Of a stretch of 64,000 bases of DNA, positions 1 through 12,780 are shown one piece after another. The position numbers and the translations under genes are program-made. How positions within the stretch are numbered: the first letter of the stretch is position 1; every line of letters starts with the position of its first letter. Source of the DNA: Archegozetes longisetosus (lineage: Eukaryota > Arthropoda > Arachnida > Sarcoptiformes > Trhypochthoniidae); NCBI GenBank assembly GCA_018873245.2, contig JAEMBT020000004.1, positions 13,214,418 through 13,278,417 on the forward strand, written 5' to 3'. A model generated the notes under the pieces. The model worked only from the letters and a program-made list of their open reading frames with translations. It searched no databases and was not told where the DNA came from.

Positions 1-222
1 AAAGAGTTTTTCAACATTAAGAAGAATTAAAACTTATTTGAGAATTTCGATGTCTAATGACAGATTAAACGGTTTGGCTCTTATTTCGATTGAAAGAGAA
101 ATTGCATTATCTATTAATCTAGATAATTTTGCCATTGGATTTGGTAAAAACCATTGTAACAGAAAAATGTTATTGTATTAAATTTTGATTAAATAAAGCT
201 TAACTGACAATTTTCAGACATT

Positions 223-260
223 TAGCCCCCCCCCCAGACCAAAAAAGCTGGCTACGGCAG
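223..260 (+). repeat. C-run dispersed repeat motif
   Basis: A run of ten C (226-235) is followed by CAGACCAAAAAAGCTGGC and a CTACGGCA tail. A diverged copy of the same order (C-rich run, CAGACCAAAAA, GC-rich tail) lies on the minus strand at 37261-37297. Weaker C-rich relatives may lie near 32105 and 50950. This suggests the end of a dispersed repeat family. The family is not identified. Confidence 0.4.
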
Positions 261-1262
261 TGCTTTTACATTAAAATGCAAAATTTAAAAATTTGTCAGC
301 ACTACATTGGGTTCAATGATTTTTTGTGTTTTTCTCTCTGACTTTTTGTTTTTACTTTTTAATGCAAATGGGCATCATTTATGGGCATCTATTTGTTTAA
401 ATAAAGTCTTCATTCGAAGTGATAGAAAATGATTTATTATAACAATAATGGGTTTTGCACTTGTTTAATATATTGCACTATAGTATGAGTTTGTCGTTCG
501 TTTGCAGGTCTGTCTTATTCTCAAACTTATATTGAGTTATGCGCATAATTATGTTTTTATCATAAAAGAGTCATTTAACCGGCGAATATTTTCTCGCAAT
601 TTCAAATTGTTTTTCAATATAATAGCGTGAAAAGAGTCTAATTTTTATTTTGTAGGTCTTGGCTAAATTTAACCTATAATTAGATTTAATTTTGAGTTGA
701 AATTGTAATTTTGAATTTGGCTCTATTTTATAATTGGTTTGAAAATGTTGTATTTTATGTAAACTCTAATGGAAACAAGTTGAAGTAAACAGTATTACTA
801 AGGACTAATTTTATAGACATAGTTAAAACAATAATTTAAATTAATAGCTGTGACCGAGTACATTACAAGTAAGCGCAAAGTGAGCCAATAAATAGGATCA
901 AATTACACTTGCATCTACATTAGAAATGTAATGTCTATTTACTATTAGATATTCAAGTTTTACAATTAGTTTCGCAAATATTTCTTCTTAATTACTGAAA
1001 TTAAAAAGTGACTACTTTTTCAGAAGCAAAATAGTCTAACTTGAACCTACAAGTGATCCATATTCTCAAGTCCGTATCGTTGTTTTGTCTGTACGATGGC
1101 CACAAGCCGAGTTTGAGGGTGTGAAGCAAGCAGATAGAGACATGTACCGACTGTATTATATGGATGGATCAAATCGAATCAATTTACTGCTACTATGATT
1201 CGCAATTTGAACGTTGGCAGAAAAATTGCTCTGCCTCTAAAACTTTTAATGAGCAAAACTTC

Positions 1263-1298
1263 TATGTTATGTTATGTTATGTTATGCTATGCTATGCT
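1263..1298 (+). repeat. Pentamer microsatellite (TATGT/TATGC)n
   Basis: About seven copies of a 5-bp unit, first TATGT and then TATGC, are arranged head to tail. A short reading frame that runs across the tract is only a by-product of the repeat. Confidence 0.85.
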
Positions 1299-3313
1299 TT
1301 CATCTCACGAATCAATTAACAAAAGCTCAGATAAAACTTATTCGAATCCTCAAATAAAACAATCTCATGTAAATGTCTCGTTTGAATTGACAAAAATATC
1401 GATTAGTTATTGTATGTTTTTCTGTTTTGCATTATTAATTAAGTTTGTGTTAATACTATTAATGATATGAAATGTAAATTTAGCAAAACATCTATTAATT
1501 GAAATATGTGTTCACGTATTGAAAAAATAAACAGAATCAAAACATTTGTTTGAAGTAGACATCGCTTCAATTATCATTAGATAAACTTTTCTGCTTTTTA
1601 TTATGTAATAATTGAGGACAAAATCAATGCGAACACTGTTTTGTCATTAAATGAATTTAAAAATATTAGAACAACAAACTCATGCTCTCATACGAGTGAA
1701 CCATTGAATTAATTGACCAAAATGCAAATCAGTCCTAAGTTTTCTATACAATTTAAACAGTTCACAATCAATTCTGTAAACATAGCTATATGTTGGATAA
1801 CACATTCAGTTTAAAACATCAGAGTTCAAAATCCATTTATTATTATATTAAGAAATAGAATGAACACAATTTTGAGTTTGAGGCAAAAAACTCTTTAGGA
1901 TCTCATATTGATCTTCAATTATTTTGAGAACAGTTTCGAACAATTAAACTCAATTGAAATATCTGTATCAAATATTAAGTCATATACGGGTTAAATTATC
2001 ATTCTAAAAAATAAATACGAGACAGCGAATGGAGAAACAAGTTGAATGGCTTGAGCATTATTCGATCAAAAGAGCTGTCCAAAAACTATGAACTTATGAT
2101 TGACAAATGAGCGAATAGACAAGAAAGTATAAGATGAATCCGTAACCGTTAAATGCTCCACTCTTTTAAGCATTGGACTGAAGCAGAACACCTTTAATAG
2201 CATTCTTATTGCAATTAAGTAGAAATACCTTAAAATTGAGGTCCAGCATCAACCTAAGCAAAGTAAAAAAATGCAATAGCTTATTGATGAACTGTTACTG
2301 GAATGACATCGGATTCTGAACAAAAGTGGTTCAATAAATAATAATCGAATAAAAAGTAGTATTGTCTTACTTTCCTTACAATTCACGTTTTTGGTTAGCC
2401 TCTAAGTAATACAGAACTCGAGGGATGATAGAAAATGGAAAGAGAAATGCATTTCAAAAACGCGGTCAAACGGCTTTTGAAACATCTTTTTTATTAGGGA
2501 AACGCATTAGTGTCTAACAAGTTTGTAGCATTTTTTGCTATTAATGGTTGCATAAAAGGACACAACTGCGAGCACTACTATCATATCTGACTATTGATTT
2601 GATAATGCAATTTATTTACTATACTTCTAAGGAACTTATTATCAATAGCTTGACTTTATTTTGTTCAATGATCTGATTCAATGAACGAATCTAAGACTCT
2701 ACTGAAGTTTCAATGTTTTCTATTTATATAGTATAGATTAGGTTAGGTTAATTTTGTAATAATCGCATTTTTTTCTCAATACATACGAACGAAATTTGGA
2801 TATCTCAGTGAACTGACAAAGTTTACTTATAAATACTCAAAACCGAACTCACGAGAGATACAGAATATTTGACTTTAGGTACAGAAGAATATTGAAACTG
2901 TTTTAATTGAAATGTTTGAAAGCGCTGTGCGGATGATTGCCTTCGAATTAGTCACTGATGAATAAAGTGCTTACAATACAGGCTTATAATAAATATGAGC
3001 AAAAAATGAAGCTTAAAAAATCACTAACAATGATGAAAAGTTTTTCGTAGGGCTTTGTCATTGTTTGATTAGAGAAATTACTAGATGTAAACTTTAAACT
3101 GGAAGCTAGTATTTATGATTAGACCGTTAGTTTTAAGATGGGGGCAAACCGGAGAATACGATTTTTTGATTCAATGCTTCAAAATAACACAATCGATCGC
3201 TAGATTAAAAACTAATTTTTGGATTGAAATTTTTTTCCGATATCGTGAGACTGATTCGCTTCTCTTTAGATTCAATTTTAGTGGATTTATAGGATTGAAG
3301 AGTTGTCTAGAAA

Positions 3314-3341
3314 TATAAGGATTTTCGGAAAGTTCCAGCGG
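3314..3341 (+). repeat. Mariner left terminal inverted repeat
   Basis: The 28 bp, including the flanking TA, are the reverse complement of 3819-3846 with one mismatch (C against T in the GTTCCAGCGG part). Confidence 0.9.
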
Positions 3342-3844
3342 CTTTCGTAGATGTATTTTGCGCGTTCTATTTGAGCAGTTGAAAAATTAATTACAAATCG
3401 ATTCCATTTCTCAATTGAAAGAACAGATATTTGTCTTCAAATTTTTGTCAAAATATTTTTTGTTATTTGTGTCCAAACGATGTCAGACCGAACTCCCGAT
3501 AAGACTCACATATGTCACTGTATGTTATACGAATTCAACCGTGGATCAAATGCCATAGAGGCCGCCAATAATATCAATGCCACTTATGGCCAAGTCATTA
3601 GTGCCCGTACTTGCCAAGAATGGTTCAGTCGATTCCGTTCCGGTGACCAGAACCCGGATGACCGCCCGAGAAGTGGCCGACCTTCAATTGTGAACAACGA
3701 CGTTCTGACGGCTCTGGTCGTTCCGTTGGGGACATATCGTCGATAATGACGGAAATTATATAATTGATTAAAATTTGTTCACTTCTTTTTAAAATAAAAT
3801 TAAATATTTGATAACAACCCGCTGAAACTTTCCGAAAATCCTTA
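3316..3844 (+). mobile_element. Internally deleted mariner element
   Basis: A 529-bp element is bounded by inverted repeats whose sequence begins AAGGATTTTCGGAAAG. With the flanking TA on each side the arms match at 27 of 28 positions (3314-3341 against 3819-3846). TA flanks are the expected target-site duplication for Tc1/mariner. Inside lie the start and the last codons of a mariner transposase with the catalytic centre missing. It is therefore non-autonomous and could only have moved with transposase supplied elsewhere. The near-identical ends suggest it is not very old. Confidence 0.9.
3480..3771 (+). pseudogene. Mariner transposase, N-terminus fused out of frame to C-terminus
   Basis: From the ATG at 3480, about 79 codons match the mariner N-terminal helix-turn-helix region. 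They show CHCMLYEFNRGSNAIEAA, then RTCQEWFSRFRSGD and the PRSGRPS linker that precedes the catalytic domain in this family. The frame then ends within a few codons, at 3744-3746. In the next frame, 3724-3768 reads RWGHIVDNDGNYIID and stops at 3769. This is the characteristic last segment of mariner transposases. The whole DD34D catalytic domain is therefore gone, and the deletion junction, near 3715-3724, is out of frame. Only the DNA-binding part could be made. Confidence 0.88.
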
Positions 3845-3846
3845 TA
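3819..3846 (-). repeat. Mariner right terminal inverted repeat
   Basis: This is the partner of the left repeat at 3314-3341. TA at 3845-3846 is the presumed target-site duplication. Confidence 0.9.
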
Positions 3847-5497
3847 GTAATGTGACTAAGCTTTTAGAAAATTCATGTTTGAACCTTGCCTATAATTAAT
3901 TGTAATTTTAATGTTAAAGAGTTGTCAAAGAGAATGCTAAATGACTTAATGTAAATGGAAACGTGGGTAAAATCTTGAATCAAGATATTTCTATTAATGA
4001 AAGCTCTTAACTGCATTTATCTGTGGAGCTATTAAGGAAATCAGTTTTTCTTTGAGAGATTATAGATTAAAGCCTTTTAAATTTGTGTTCAAACCTTTAA
4101 TGCTTAATCAATAAATTAGAAGTTTATCAATTAAATACTAATGGGTCCTAGTGCACAATCAGCAAAATTTACTTGACTGTCTCTAAATAGTGAATAAAGA
4201 TAACTCATTAACAAAAAGAGTGATTGCAATTGACTAAATGCTGGCCCAATCTTCAATTGATATCCAGTATATGTAATGCTCTTTTGTGACACTAACAAGA
4301 GCTAAAAGTTGTTTAGATTGAGAGCGAGTCAAAGTAAGGCAGAAAGAGAGAAAGAGACGAAAAAGTGGTCAAGAGAAAAGTTAGTTACACTTTAGCTGAT
4401 GGAAACCTAATTGATTAGAGTATGATATCATTAGCGCTTACGCTCATAAACAAGAGTCACATAATGTTAATGCTTCCAAATTGTGCAACCAAATTGGAAA
4501 AGGAGATCACAAAATAATATTGATAATAATCAATAAACATTGTAAGCATTTTTGTATCAATTAATGGTATTTTAAGTGTATGATAACACTAATCGATTTT
4601 ATTTGCAACAGTATTCCATCTTTGAATCAACGATTGTTAGACAACTCCTGGAGACTTATTGTTTCTGCTTTCAAACTTGTACTTTATTAATAATTTAATT
4701 AAACTAGTAATCAATTATTGATAAGGCATTCGTTGAAATAATGTGTTGAGCTCCATGTACAGCACTAAATAAATCTATGCTTCAAATCAATACAAAAGTT
4801 ACTGAAGATATGAAATCATTCGAATTGAAAGTGAGAACGCGTGCATTAGTCAGATATAAAGACATTTTTGTCCAAATTGACCGATCGAGCCATTGTAGTC
4901 CTCAAGTCTAATATTATGCCAATCGCAGAATTGCTGTTGATCAAAACTAGATTTTGTCTGGCTATTAGAACCACGCATTTGGCGAGCTATACATTTACTG
5001 AGCATCCGACAATGTTTGTAGCAGTTTCGAAATTATTATTATTATAAATCAATTCAGTTACCATTCTAGATTAGATTCACGATAAATTGCAACATTTTTA
5101 ATTAAAACAGTTTCAATTTGAATTTGCCAAAGCAAATGGTTATTGTTTCCTCTCTTGTAAGTGTTGTTTCTTCAATTGATCAGTTCACTTCAAATGTTGT
5201 ATTGTCCAATAGACCCGTCACAGCAATTTTGTATTATTTATTTAAAAGTCATTTTTAAATTGACACACAAGTTTCAATTTATTTATTTTGCAAATGTACG
5301 GCACACATAACAGTGACGCAGTTGCAATCGACGATTTATTTAACTGTTGTGGTCAATTAATCAATAATTTGGAAAATGTTGAAGCCGTCAAAAGTGTTAT
5401 TTCAGTGCCTTCAATACTTATAGATATTTTCGATTTGAATTATCATTTAAAAGGTTTCATTTTAAGTATATATTTGTGTAAGATTGTTAAAAAAATG
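3847..5497. other. AT-rich non-coding stretch
   Basis: No recognisable gene was seen. A 77-codon frame at 5288-5521 on the plus strand has a fairly even composition up to about residue 55 but matches nothing I know. Confidence 0.5.
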
Positions 5498-5946
5498 TTA
5501 ACTAATATTGTATGTATATAATCTGCTAAATGAGAGAGCATTTTCAATTAATATCTCTGAAAGTTTGTGTTCACAATGAAATACTCTTTCGTGTAGTTCA
5601 CTTTGATCTGTTTTCAGTGACATTTTGTTAGATTTGCGGACAACTGGATTTGTCATTTCCTCTCCATTAGACTGTGCAATACAGTGCAATTGAAGCTCTG
5701 CGTCTAGTTTTGCTATACAAATATTGTCATTTGTGAAAGTAAAAGATCAATTTTGCCGATTGGTTCCCCGATCGAAACTATAGATTCTACAAATTGTGCA
5801 TTAATTTGTTTTCGTGACGATTCGAGCATTTCTCTAAATACACACAAACGGGAATGAGACAATTTCGCATCAATAATACATTGCTTGTCATTTACATTGA
5901 ATTCTGTCAACAAAAGCGTATGTAAATCATTCAGATTAACGTTCAT
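5498..5946 (-). pseudogene. Unidentified protein-coding relic, one frameshift
   Basis: On the minus strand an ATG at 5946 opens a 77-codon frame of balanced, hydrophilic composition (for example KLSHSRLCVFREMLESSRKQ). It ends at 5713. The frame one base over continues without a break from about 5725 (NICIAKLDAELQLHCIAQSN) to a stop at 5498. Joined by one frameshift, the two pieces give roughly 150 residues, rich in charged residues and probably largely helical. The composition differs from the K/N/F/I-rich chance frames nearby, which is why I treat it as coding. I do not recognise the family. It could be a processed pseudogene or, if the shift is a sequencing error, a small intronless gene. 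Confidence 0.4.
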
Positions 5947-6790
5947 TTAATATTTACATTTAAATAGATCTTATAATTGAATCGATCTGATTGTTGCGAC
6001 GCGTGTGACGATTCATTTGTTTTCATAGTTTCAAATTATGTGCACATAAAAACACAGTTTTGCCTAACCTTAATTTTGTCACAATTCGCTCATTTCTTAA
6101 AACTTCGAATGCGTTAGTATTGATTTGTAGCTTATTATGTGCTTCAATTCAATACTTAATATAAGAATAATTTGATAATTTGACTGTTCATTGAGCGGCA
6201 TTGAGGTGAGTGAAGTAATTCCGCAGAAATAGAGTAATAGTAATTATAATTGATGTGATGGCCTAAAGGTTTGCACTAATTTATCTGAAACTTGTTAGAA
6301 ATGTGAAGCGCATCAAAGGATGACTAGAAAAAAATGTGTTACATTTAAAAATATCATTTCAGGCCATTTATTCAATTTGTTGACGCGATCAAGTGTATAA
6401 GTTTTCAAACTGAATGCCATCGTTTTTCGACTTCTGCAATTAATTAAGTTTTTAAAACTGAAATTTTCTATTTGTTCAAAAATGTGAAAACATTTGATTT
6501 TATGTTACTTACTAAAGATGCAAATGATGCAAGTAATCAATACAATAATTGGTGAGAAGACTAGAGAAATGCATTACAAATCTCAGTTTATATTTAAATT
6601 GAACATTTTTGAAACTTATAATTTGTCTCGAAAATCAACTTTGATCTAGAGAAATCCTTGATTCCAACTCATAATAGAGTTGAAGCCTAAAGCTGATTAA
6701 GCATTTCAAACATTTTCATTGATGGCATTCCAAGCCTGGTTTCAATTTAGTCTTTTATCGTTCGCCAACTCCTTTGCCAACATAGAAGTG

Positions 6791-6831
<41 letters not shown>

Positions 6832-9800
6832 GTAAACTATGGTACATTTACTAAGCATGACTTTGTAAACAATATACACTTTACTGGATCAAATCCTATT
6901 CACAAAACTCACTTTTTTCATAGATATGTCTTAACTTTATTTTTTTTTTTTTGATAGAACTAATTTGTGATACTCTCTTAAAAGTATTTTAATTTGATTG
7001 TTTAGTTTGCACAATGTGCCTAAAACAAGTTTGAGTATTGATTTTTTTCTATTTTACAAATTATAACATACAGTTGCATTATTTAACGCAATGGTTTTTG
7101 ATAAATAATCGCTCAGAATATTTTGAATGAACTCAATTTATCCTTTTGTTGGAATAAAATTTGAATTTATGTAACATTGAAATATTGTTTAATTAATTTA
7201 ATCGCATAAACTTTATTCTGAAATTTCGAACATTAATGATAGCTGCAGAGTGTTGTACTAATTAATTGGTCGCGTAATATCTAAAATATTTGATGCAAAT
7301 TGCAAGCAAACTACAATAAAAATGAATTGAATACTGTTTCAATTAGTGAATGCATTTTGAAATTGTGACACTTCAAGTACTTCAAGTAAAAAGCAAAAAT
7401 TCACACATTTTGGTTAATGCTTTCAATTTCACTTAAATCACATGCAATTTCAATTTTTAAAATTGTACCATTGTTAGGATAAGAATAAAACTAAATTTCT
7501 TATTTAATCCTAATTTTTATTTTTAAAGATTTCGCTTAATTTATTGATCTTTTTTTTGGAAAATTTGAATCTGTTGGTCAGTCATCGAGATTCAGATTCA
7601 TCAGTAGGAGATTCTATTTGAACACACATTTTTTCTTTAATCTTGAAAAATCAATCATTTCGAAATCATTGGAATGTTTATTATGTGAATTCTGATAAAA
7701 ATGTTGCGCATAAAGTGATCGCATTGACATTTGTCTTCGAAACTTATTCTATTGCAGTGAAGACTTATATTAAAATGCGAACTTTTATAATTAAATTACG
7801 AGCAATATCCAGCCAAGCGGTACATCAATGAGTACACAAACTTTTAAAAAGATTTATGCAATCCATGCTATCACGTCTTCAAATTTTTTGTCAATAGATC
7901 AATTAAAATCAATTTATAAGCCTAACTATGATTTGAGCATTTAAACAAAAGTGAGCACTACTTTTTGCACTTTGTTATTCGTAACGATGTTCAAGTTAAG
8001 AACTTACGTATTTCTGTATGATTTACAGTATTTTTAGATTAAATCTTGAAACTGAGAACTTGTCAAAAGATATCTTATGTTCAGAACTTTGAACGCCACT
8101 ATGATTGCTGATCAACGCTTGCACCACAAGACATGCAAAGTTACTGACCATTTGAAAGCTTGTCGAAAATTCATATGAACTTCAGAATTGTTTTGTAAGA
8201 ATATCAGAAGTCATAGTTTTAGATGTCATTCTTTTTAGTATTTTATTTAAATAAAGTTTTGAGTCATAAAACGAAGTTTTTTCAAAATTTCATTTCAAAG
8301 TGTTATTGCCTTTGAGTTGACAACTTTTTTGACCACTTCTAATAAATAATGAATGAATGAACGAAAATAAAAAGTAAGCAAAAAGTTCAAAACTTTTAGC
8401 TCTAACCTTGTTTGAGATAATAACATAAAAATATTTTGGAAAATGCCTTCATTTTCTGATTAGGAAATCAATTCGAATGGAGTATTAAAAAGAGTGATAT
8501 ATTTTTCACTTATGATGTTCTTACAAAATAATTTTGAAATTCGTATGAATTTTCTACAGGCTTTAACCTCTAGAAACATATTTGAAGGCATTTTCGATAG
8601 AAAAGTTAATATTGCTTTCTATTCCTTTTGGTAGCAATATTTGTCATTAAGCAACATTTGATTCAATTTTTCTTTTGATATTTTATTTTTTCGAGTCAAA
8701 TCCCAATTTACTCACGAATTGCACGACCATTTACTTACAGTTTATGTTTACTTTTTGAAAGTTTCGTGTTACTCAAAGTTATCAAACGAATCAAGTTTAA
8801 TTTAAATAAACTCAATATACTTTGAATAAATCGTTGTGAAATAAGTCTTATAATTATAATAGAATTAAATTGAAAGCTTATTTAAATAATATGATTTGCT
8901 TTGATGCAACACATTTTGTTAAATGTCTAACGATTTATACATTACAAAATGATTTATTCGATTGTCTTCACTTTCTTGTTATTTGTCAAGTATAATAAGG
9001 AAAAAATAGTGATTTATATGTGAATCAATTTTTTAAGTGAAAAGAAAAGATGACTTGAAAAATGTTATTTTGTGGTCTCTTATATTCTACTAAGTATTGC
9101 TGAGTAAACAGTGTTTAGTCAAAGTAAATTTAATTAACATAATTCTAAAAGGTTATATTAAATAATACGGAGCGTATTGTTATTCTTGATTGTAATTCGG
9201 GTATACATCTTCGGTTAAAATAAATTTTGTGAATATAAGGTAAAAGTGAGCTAAGTGATTTTAGCCACAATTTCGTTTTTAAATTTTTGAAAGGTTGCAA
9301 AAACGCAAAAATATGGTTAAAATTGGATTTAAAGACAAAAAATCGATCACTTAGTTGATATGAGCGTTTTATTTTTTCATAGAATATTTTGGGAAATTTG
9401 TTGTGTGGTCATTAGTTAAATCCAAGAAGTGTATTCCAATCACTTGCTATTGAAACAAAGTAGATTAATATTCTTAATTCAAGATCAAATTGATAGTTAC
9501 GATGGAAAGTGTAATAATTTTGATGGTTTAATACTCAGGCAGCCATTTTAAGAGACGATTCTAACGGATTTCAATCGAATGAATTGAATGTTGAATCGGC
9601 AATTGTTTTCGGTTAGTATCGATTAAAAGCGATAGGTGTAAATCCAAATGGTAATCTAAAAATTGATAGAGTGCATGAAATTATTTGTGTGCCAATCTGA
9701 TGATCAATTATTCTAGTTATTAAAATGTGCGACGTTTCCTAAACTTGTTTTGGAGTGTCACTTCAAAATTGATCGTAACATATATTTCATCTTAAAATTG

Positions 9801-11663
9801 AAACATATTTCAGACGACATCTGAATATAAAATGAGATCTATTTATGTATAATTTTATAATAAACTTTTTCCATGTAATAATCCGAGTTTATGTGAGAAG
9901 AGCTAAGTATTTGCGTTGAAGCAAAAACCAAATTAACTCAAAGAGAATCTCTTCAAAGATTGAAGAACACAAAATACATTCGTCTGTAAAAAAACTGATG
10001 AGAGTCGAGACCAAAGTTAGCTCTGAACGCAAAAGTTGGCAGTCCATAAATCAATAATGTTATGATTTGCAAGTCAGACAACAGTTTTATTGAGTCGTGT
10101 GCTACGATTGCATTTGTTCGTTTGATGAGCACATATTCAAAGTTGATCTCACTTTGTATGACTCAAAAATTGGAGTATTCAGATTGTTACTTTACAAACT
10201 TGAATTTTAGAGTTTTAAAAACTACGAATTTGACAAACTAATAGATGGTCGTTTTAAATAAACTTATTTGTGCATTCAAAGTCAACCAAATATTACTTTT
10301 GAACCTTTGCTTCTCTTATTAATACAGGAATTGATTAGTTGCACGACTCTTATTATATGATTAATTGAAATCTAATAAAGTTTATTGAACAAAAATAATA
10401 TTCTTCTAAATTTTAGGTTAATATGAAATTTATTATAATTTTTTGAGTCAAGATCTATTAGTTTGATTGATGTTATTCTAGTCAAGTTATAATTTTATAT
10501 TATAGAGCATTAATGCGACACTAAAGTAATGATCGCTTTCCACTTCTAAATCTCTAGGCTTGCATTCACTCAATAGATTGATTTGCATAATGCTATACTT
10601 ATATTACTTTACACTGGAGTCTATGCGTTGCATTCATATACTGTTAGATTTGTGTTTGATGCTGTCCTTCCAATAGCTAAAAGCTGCATAAATCAGGTTT
10701 TAAAGTGCTTCTCCGGGATGTTGTTTTCACGGATTTAATTGTTAAAACGTTACTCAAAACTTAATATTTAAAGATACATCACCCCATCATTGTTTTATGC
10801 AATAGTTACATAATAGCTGTGCTTCAATTGGTTAATTTAGTCATATAAGTTGTTCATATTTTCAAAATTTCTATCTGAAAGAGTTTCATAATATTTATGA
10901 TGTTGTCGCCCAGACCAAAGCGTTTATGACCTTATTTTTCAGAACTATCGAAGTTTTGTATTATTCAAATTTATTTTCGTTTTGACTATCTTTAACGAAT
11001 CAATTGCGTAGAAGCCAGGGTGAATGAGTGAATGTGATCATTTTTCGACTAAATATTTCAGGAATGAGCCTCATTTAAACTGAGCTCAAGTTGAGAATGA
11101 TAAAAATTTGATGTTAAGTTGTGCAGATTGCCACGTTCAAATAACTTGACTTATTTGAACGACTTGAAACAGTCAATTCATACGACAATTGATTATTAAA
11201 GCTTAAAAGCTCAATAAATATATTGCTTATGATCGATATCCTATTTAAGAAATACTGAATAAATTAAATGAATTCTAGCTGATTGTTGCGAGAATTTAGT
11301 TCGATGGCAACAAATATACCGTTTTTATCACAAAATCACGAAAAAATGGTAAAATAGTGGACTTGGCCTTAATGTGGCATAAAAATGATTAACACTCTTG
11401 AAAATAAATCGTTTGTTGAAATGATGCTCTAAACGGAAAGATATAACAAGATCATTGATTATTGACTTTTTAAATTTTTTTTTGTAACAAATCAAATTTG
11501 TTTGTGACAAAAATGTGTGGTTTGAAATTTTTTGAGCAAAACTTTAATAGTTTAAGGTTGAAGTAAATGTTAAGCGACGTGAATGAATTACTTGCTTCGG
11601 ATACGGACAAATAACTATCACTTGTTGTGAGGCAAACAATTTGTTTCTTTTATAAACGATTAC
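5947..11663. other. AT-rich non-coding stretch with GA microsatellite
   Basis: Nothing coding was recognised. The only clear structure is the GA tract at 6794-6828 and a poly-T run near 6940. Confidence 0.6.
6794..6828 (+). repeat. (GA)n microsatellite
   Basis: A pure alternating GA tract of about 35 bp. It is the first of four GA/CT tracts in the window. Confidence 0.95.
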
Positions 11664-12113
11664 ATGCCATACATATATTCTTTCTTAGATGGTTTTGCAA
11701 AGTTTCAAAACAATTGTCGGCCAGACTTTTGGTTAAAAGAAAAATACATTTTAGTTTTGATCGTAACGACTAAACTAATTGAGATGGTAATAAAAACTGG
11801 GCAAATTTTGCAATATCTCAACCTCAGTACATATGATGCGTTGTATGCAGTAACGACTTATAGCCTTATGCGCACAAATCAGAAAATCGCGTTTAAAGTA
11901 GCACAACTTTCAAATACATTTAAATCATTTACTTTCAATAATTTACTGAATTTCTTAATATTTTTCTCATGTTTTTCTGCCATAAGATTGGATGTGATGT
12001 ACGTTTTTTCCATTTTCTATAGACTTTTGCATCAATTCATTATTAATCAAGTCTATAGGCGTTTGTCTATTTATAACAAAATTAGTGATATTTTTCAACT
12101 TATTTTTCAATAA
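11664..12113 (+). CDS. Hypothetical 149-residue protein, possibly a relic
   Basis: An uninterrupted frame of 149 codons, unusually long for DNA this AT-rich. It contains TTKLIEMV, then ILQYLNLSTYDALYAVTTY (residues about 49-67), and a hydrophobic stretch near residues 94-125. No splice sites or promoter were recognised. The block YDALxxVTTY also occurs in the minus-strand relic at 12352-12780, in the same order after an ILxxLNL block. The two may therefore be convergent fragments of one gene family. The spacing of hydrophobic residues is loosely like a helical ligand-binding domain, but that is only a guess. It could also be a chance frame over an inverted DNA repeat. Confidence 0.3.
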   Translation: MPYIYSFLDGFAKFQNNCRPDFWLKEKYILVLIVTTKLIEMVIKTGQILQYLNLSTYDALYAVTTYSLMRTNQKIAFKVAQLSNTFKSFTFNNLLNFLIFFSCFSAIRLDVMYVFSIFYRLLHQFIINQVYRRLSIYNKISDIFQLIFQ

Positions 12114-12351
12114 ATCACATATTTTAAGATTTTAAAAATAAAAAAATGAACGTAAACAAAAAATTTTTATTTCAAAAGCTTATAAATAATTGTCTCACAT
12201 TTAACTTAGTATTGCATAAATAACTGAAATATGCAGTTAGCACACTCATATGACGCATAAGTGCAAAACTACTCTTAGTTGTAATGCTTTTCTATAGGAA
12301 TTAGAGGCAACTTCTTTGCCGATTTAATCATATTTTCCTCATTGGAACATA

Positions 12352-12780
12352 TCATGAAAATTTGTCTGAATATAAATTAAGACCTAAACATTGATTCTGT
12401 GTAATAATCCTCAAACCATATATCTCCACATAAGTCGTTACTGAATCCAATGCATCATATGCGCATCAATTGAATGGAAAGTTTTTCAGATTTAAATCAT
12501 ACAGAATATGAGACATTTTTGTCAGATGATTGACCCAATACCAAAAAAACGAATTGGTTGTGGTTTTTGTTTGTGAATGGTATTGAATGACTTCATTGAT
12601 TCCATTATTTGGTAATTTGTATGGATTTATTGCGATAACATCTATGTTTACTTTGCCTTATTTGAAAACAGTATAACCAAAGCATTTGTATTTGTCATAT
12701 CGACTCTTTTCAATTGCAAATGTTTCAAATGATAAAACTGCAAAATTTTGTGAGTCAACAGTTTCTCTTTACAGTTCAAG
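12352..12780 (-). pseudogene. Unidentified relic related to 11664-12113
   Basis: One minus-strand frame runs for about 143 codons from 12780 to a TGA at 12354, broken only by in-frame stops near 12770, 12659 and 12467. Between them the translation is balanced and protein-like (FAIEKSRYDKYKCFGYTVF, then DVIAINPYKLPNNGINEVIQ, then FFWYWVNHLTKMSHILYDLN). Next comes AYDALDSVTTYVEIYGL, which matches the YDALxxVTTY of the plus-strand frame at 11664. Absence of frameshifts over this length, with only point stops, fits a decaying gene copy. The family is not recognised. Confidence 0.4.

Larger units (their letters stand above)
1..3313. other. AT-rich non-coding stretch
   Basis: No reading frame here looks protein-coding. 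The short frames are low-complexity by-products of AT-rich DNA. The stretch holds a C-run repeat at 223-260, a pentamer tract at 1263-1298 and a two-copy TTAGG near 2729. It is probably intergenic DNA. Confidence 0.6.

Noticed and set aside
1195..1470. 91-codon frame on the plus strand
   Set aside because: Its middle is the translation of a pentamer microsatellite and the rest is typical chance AT-rich frame.
2729..2740. TTAGG telomere repeat
   Set aside because: Only two copies; expected by chance.
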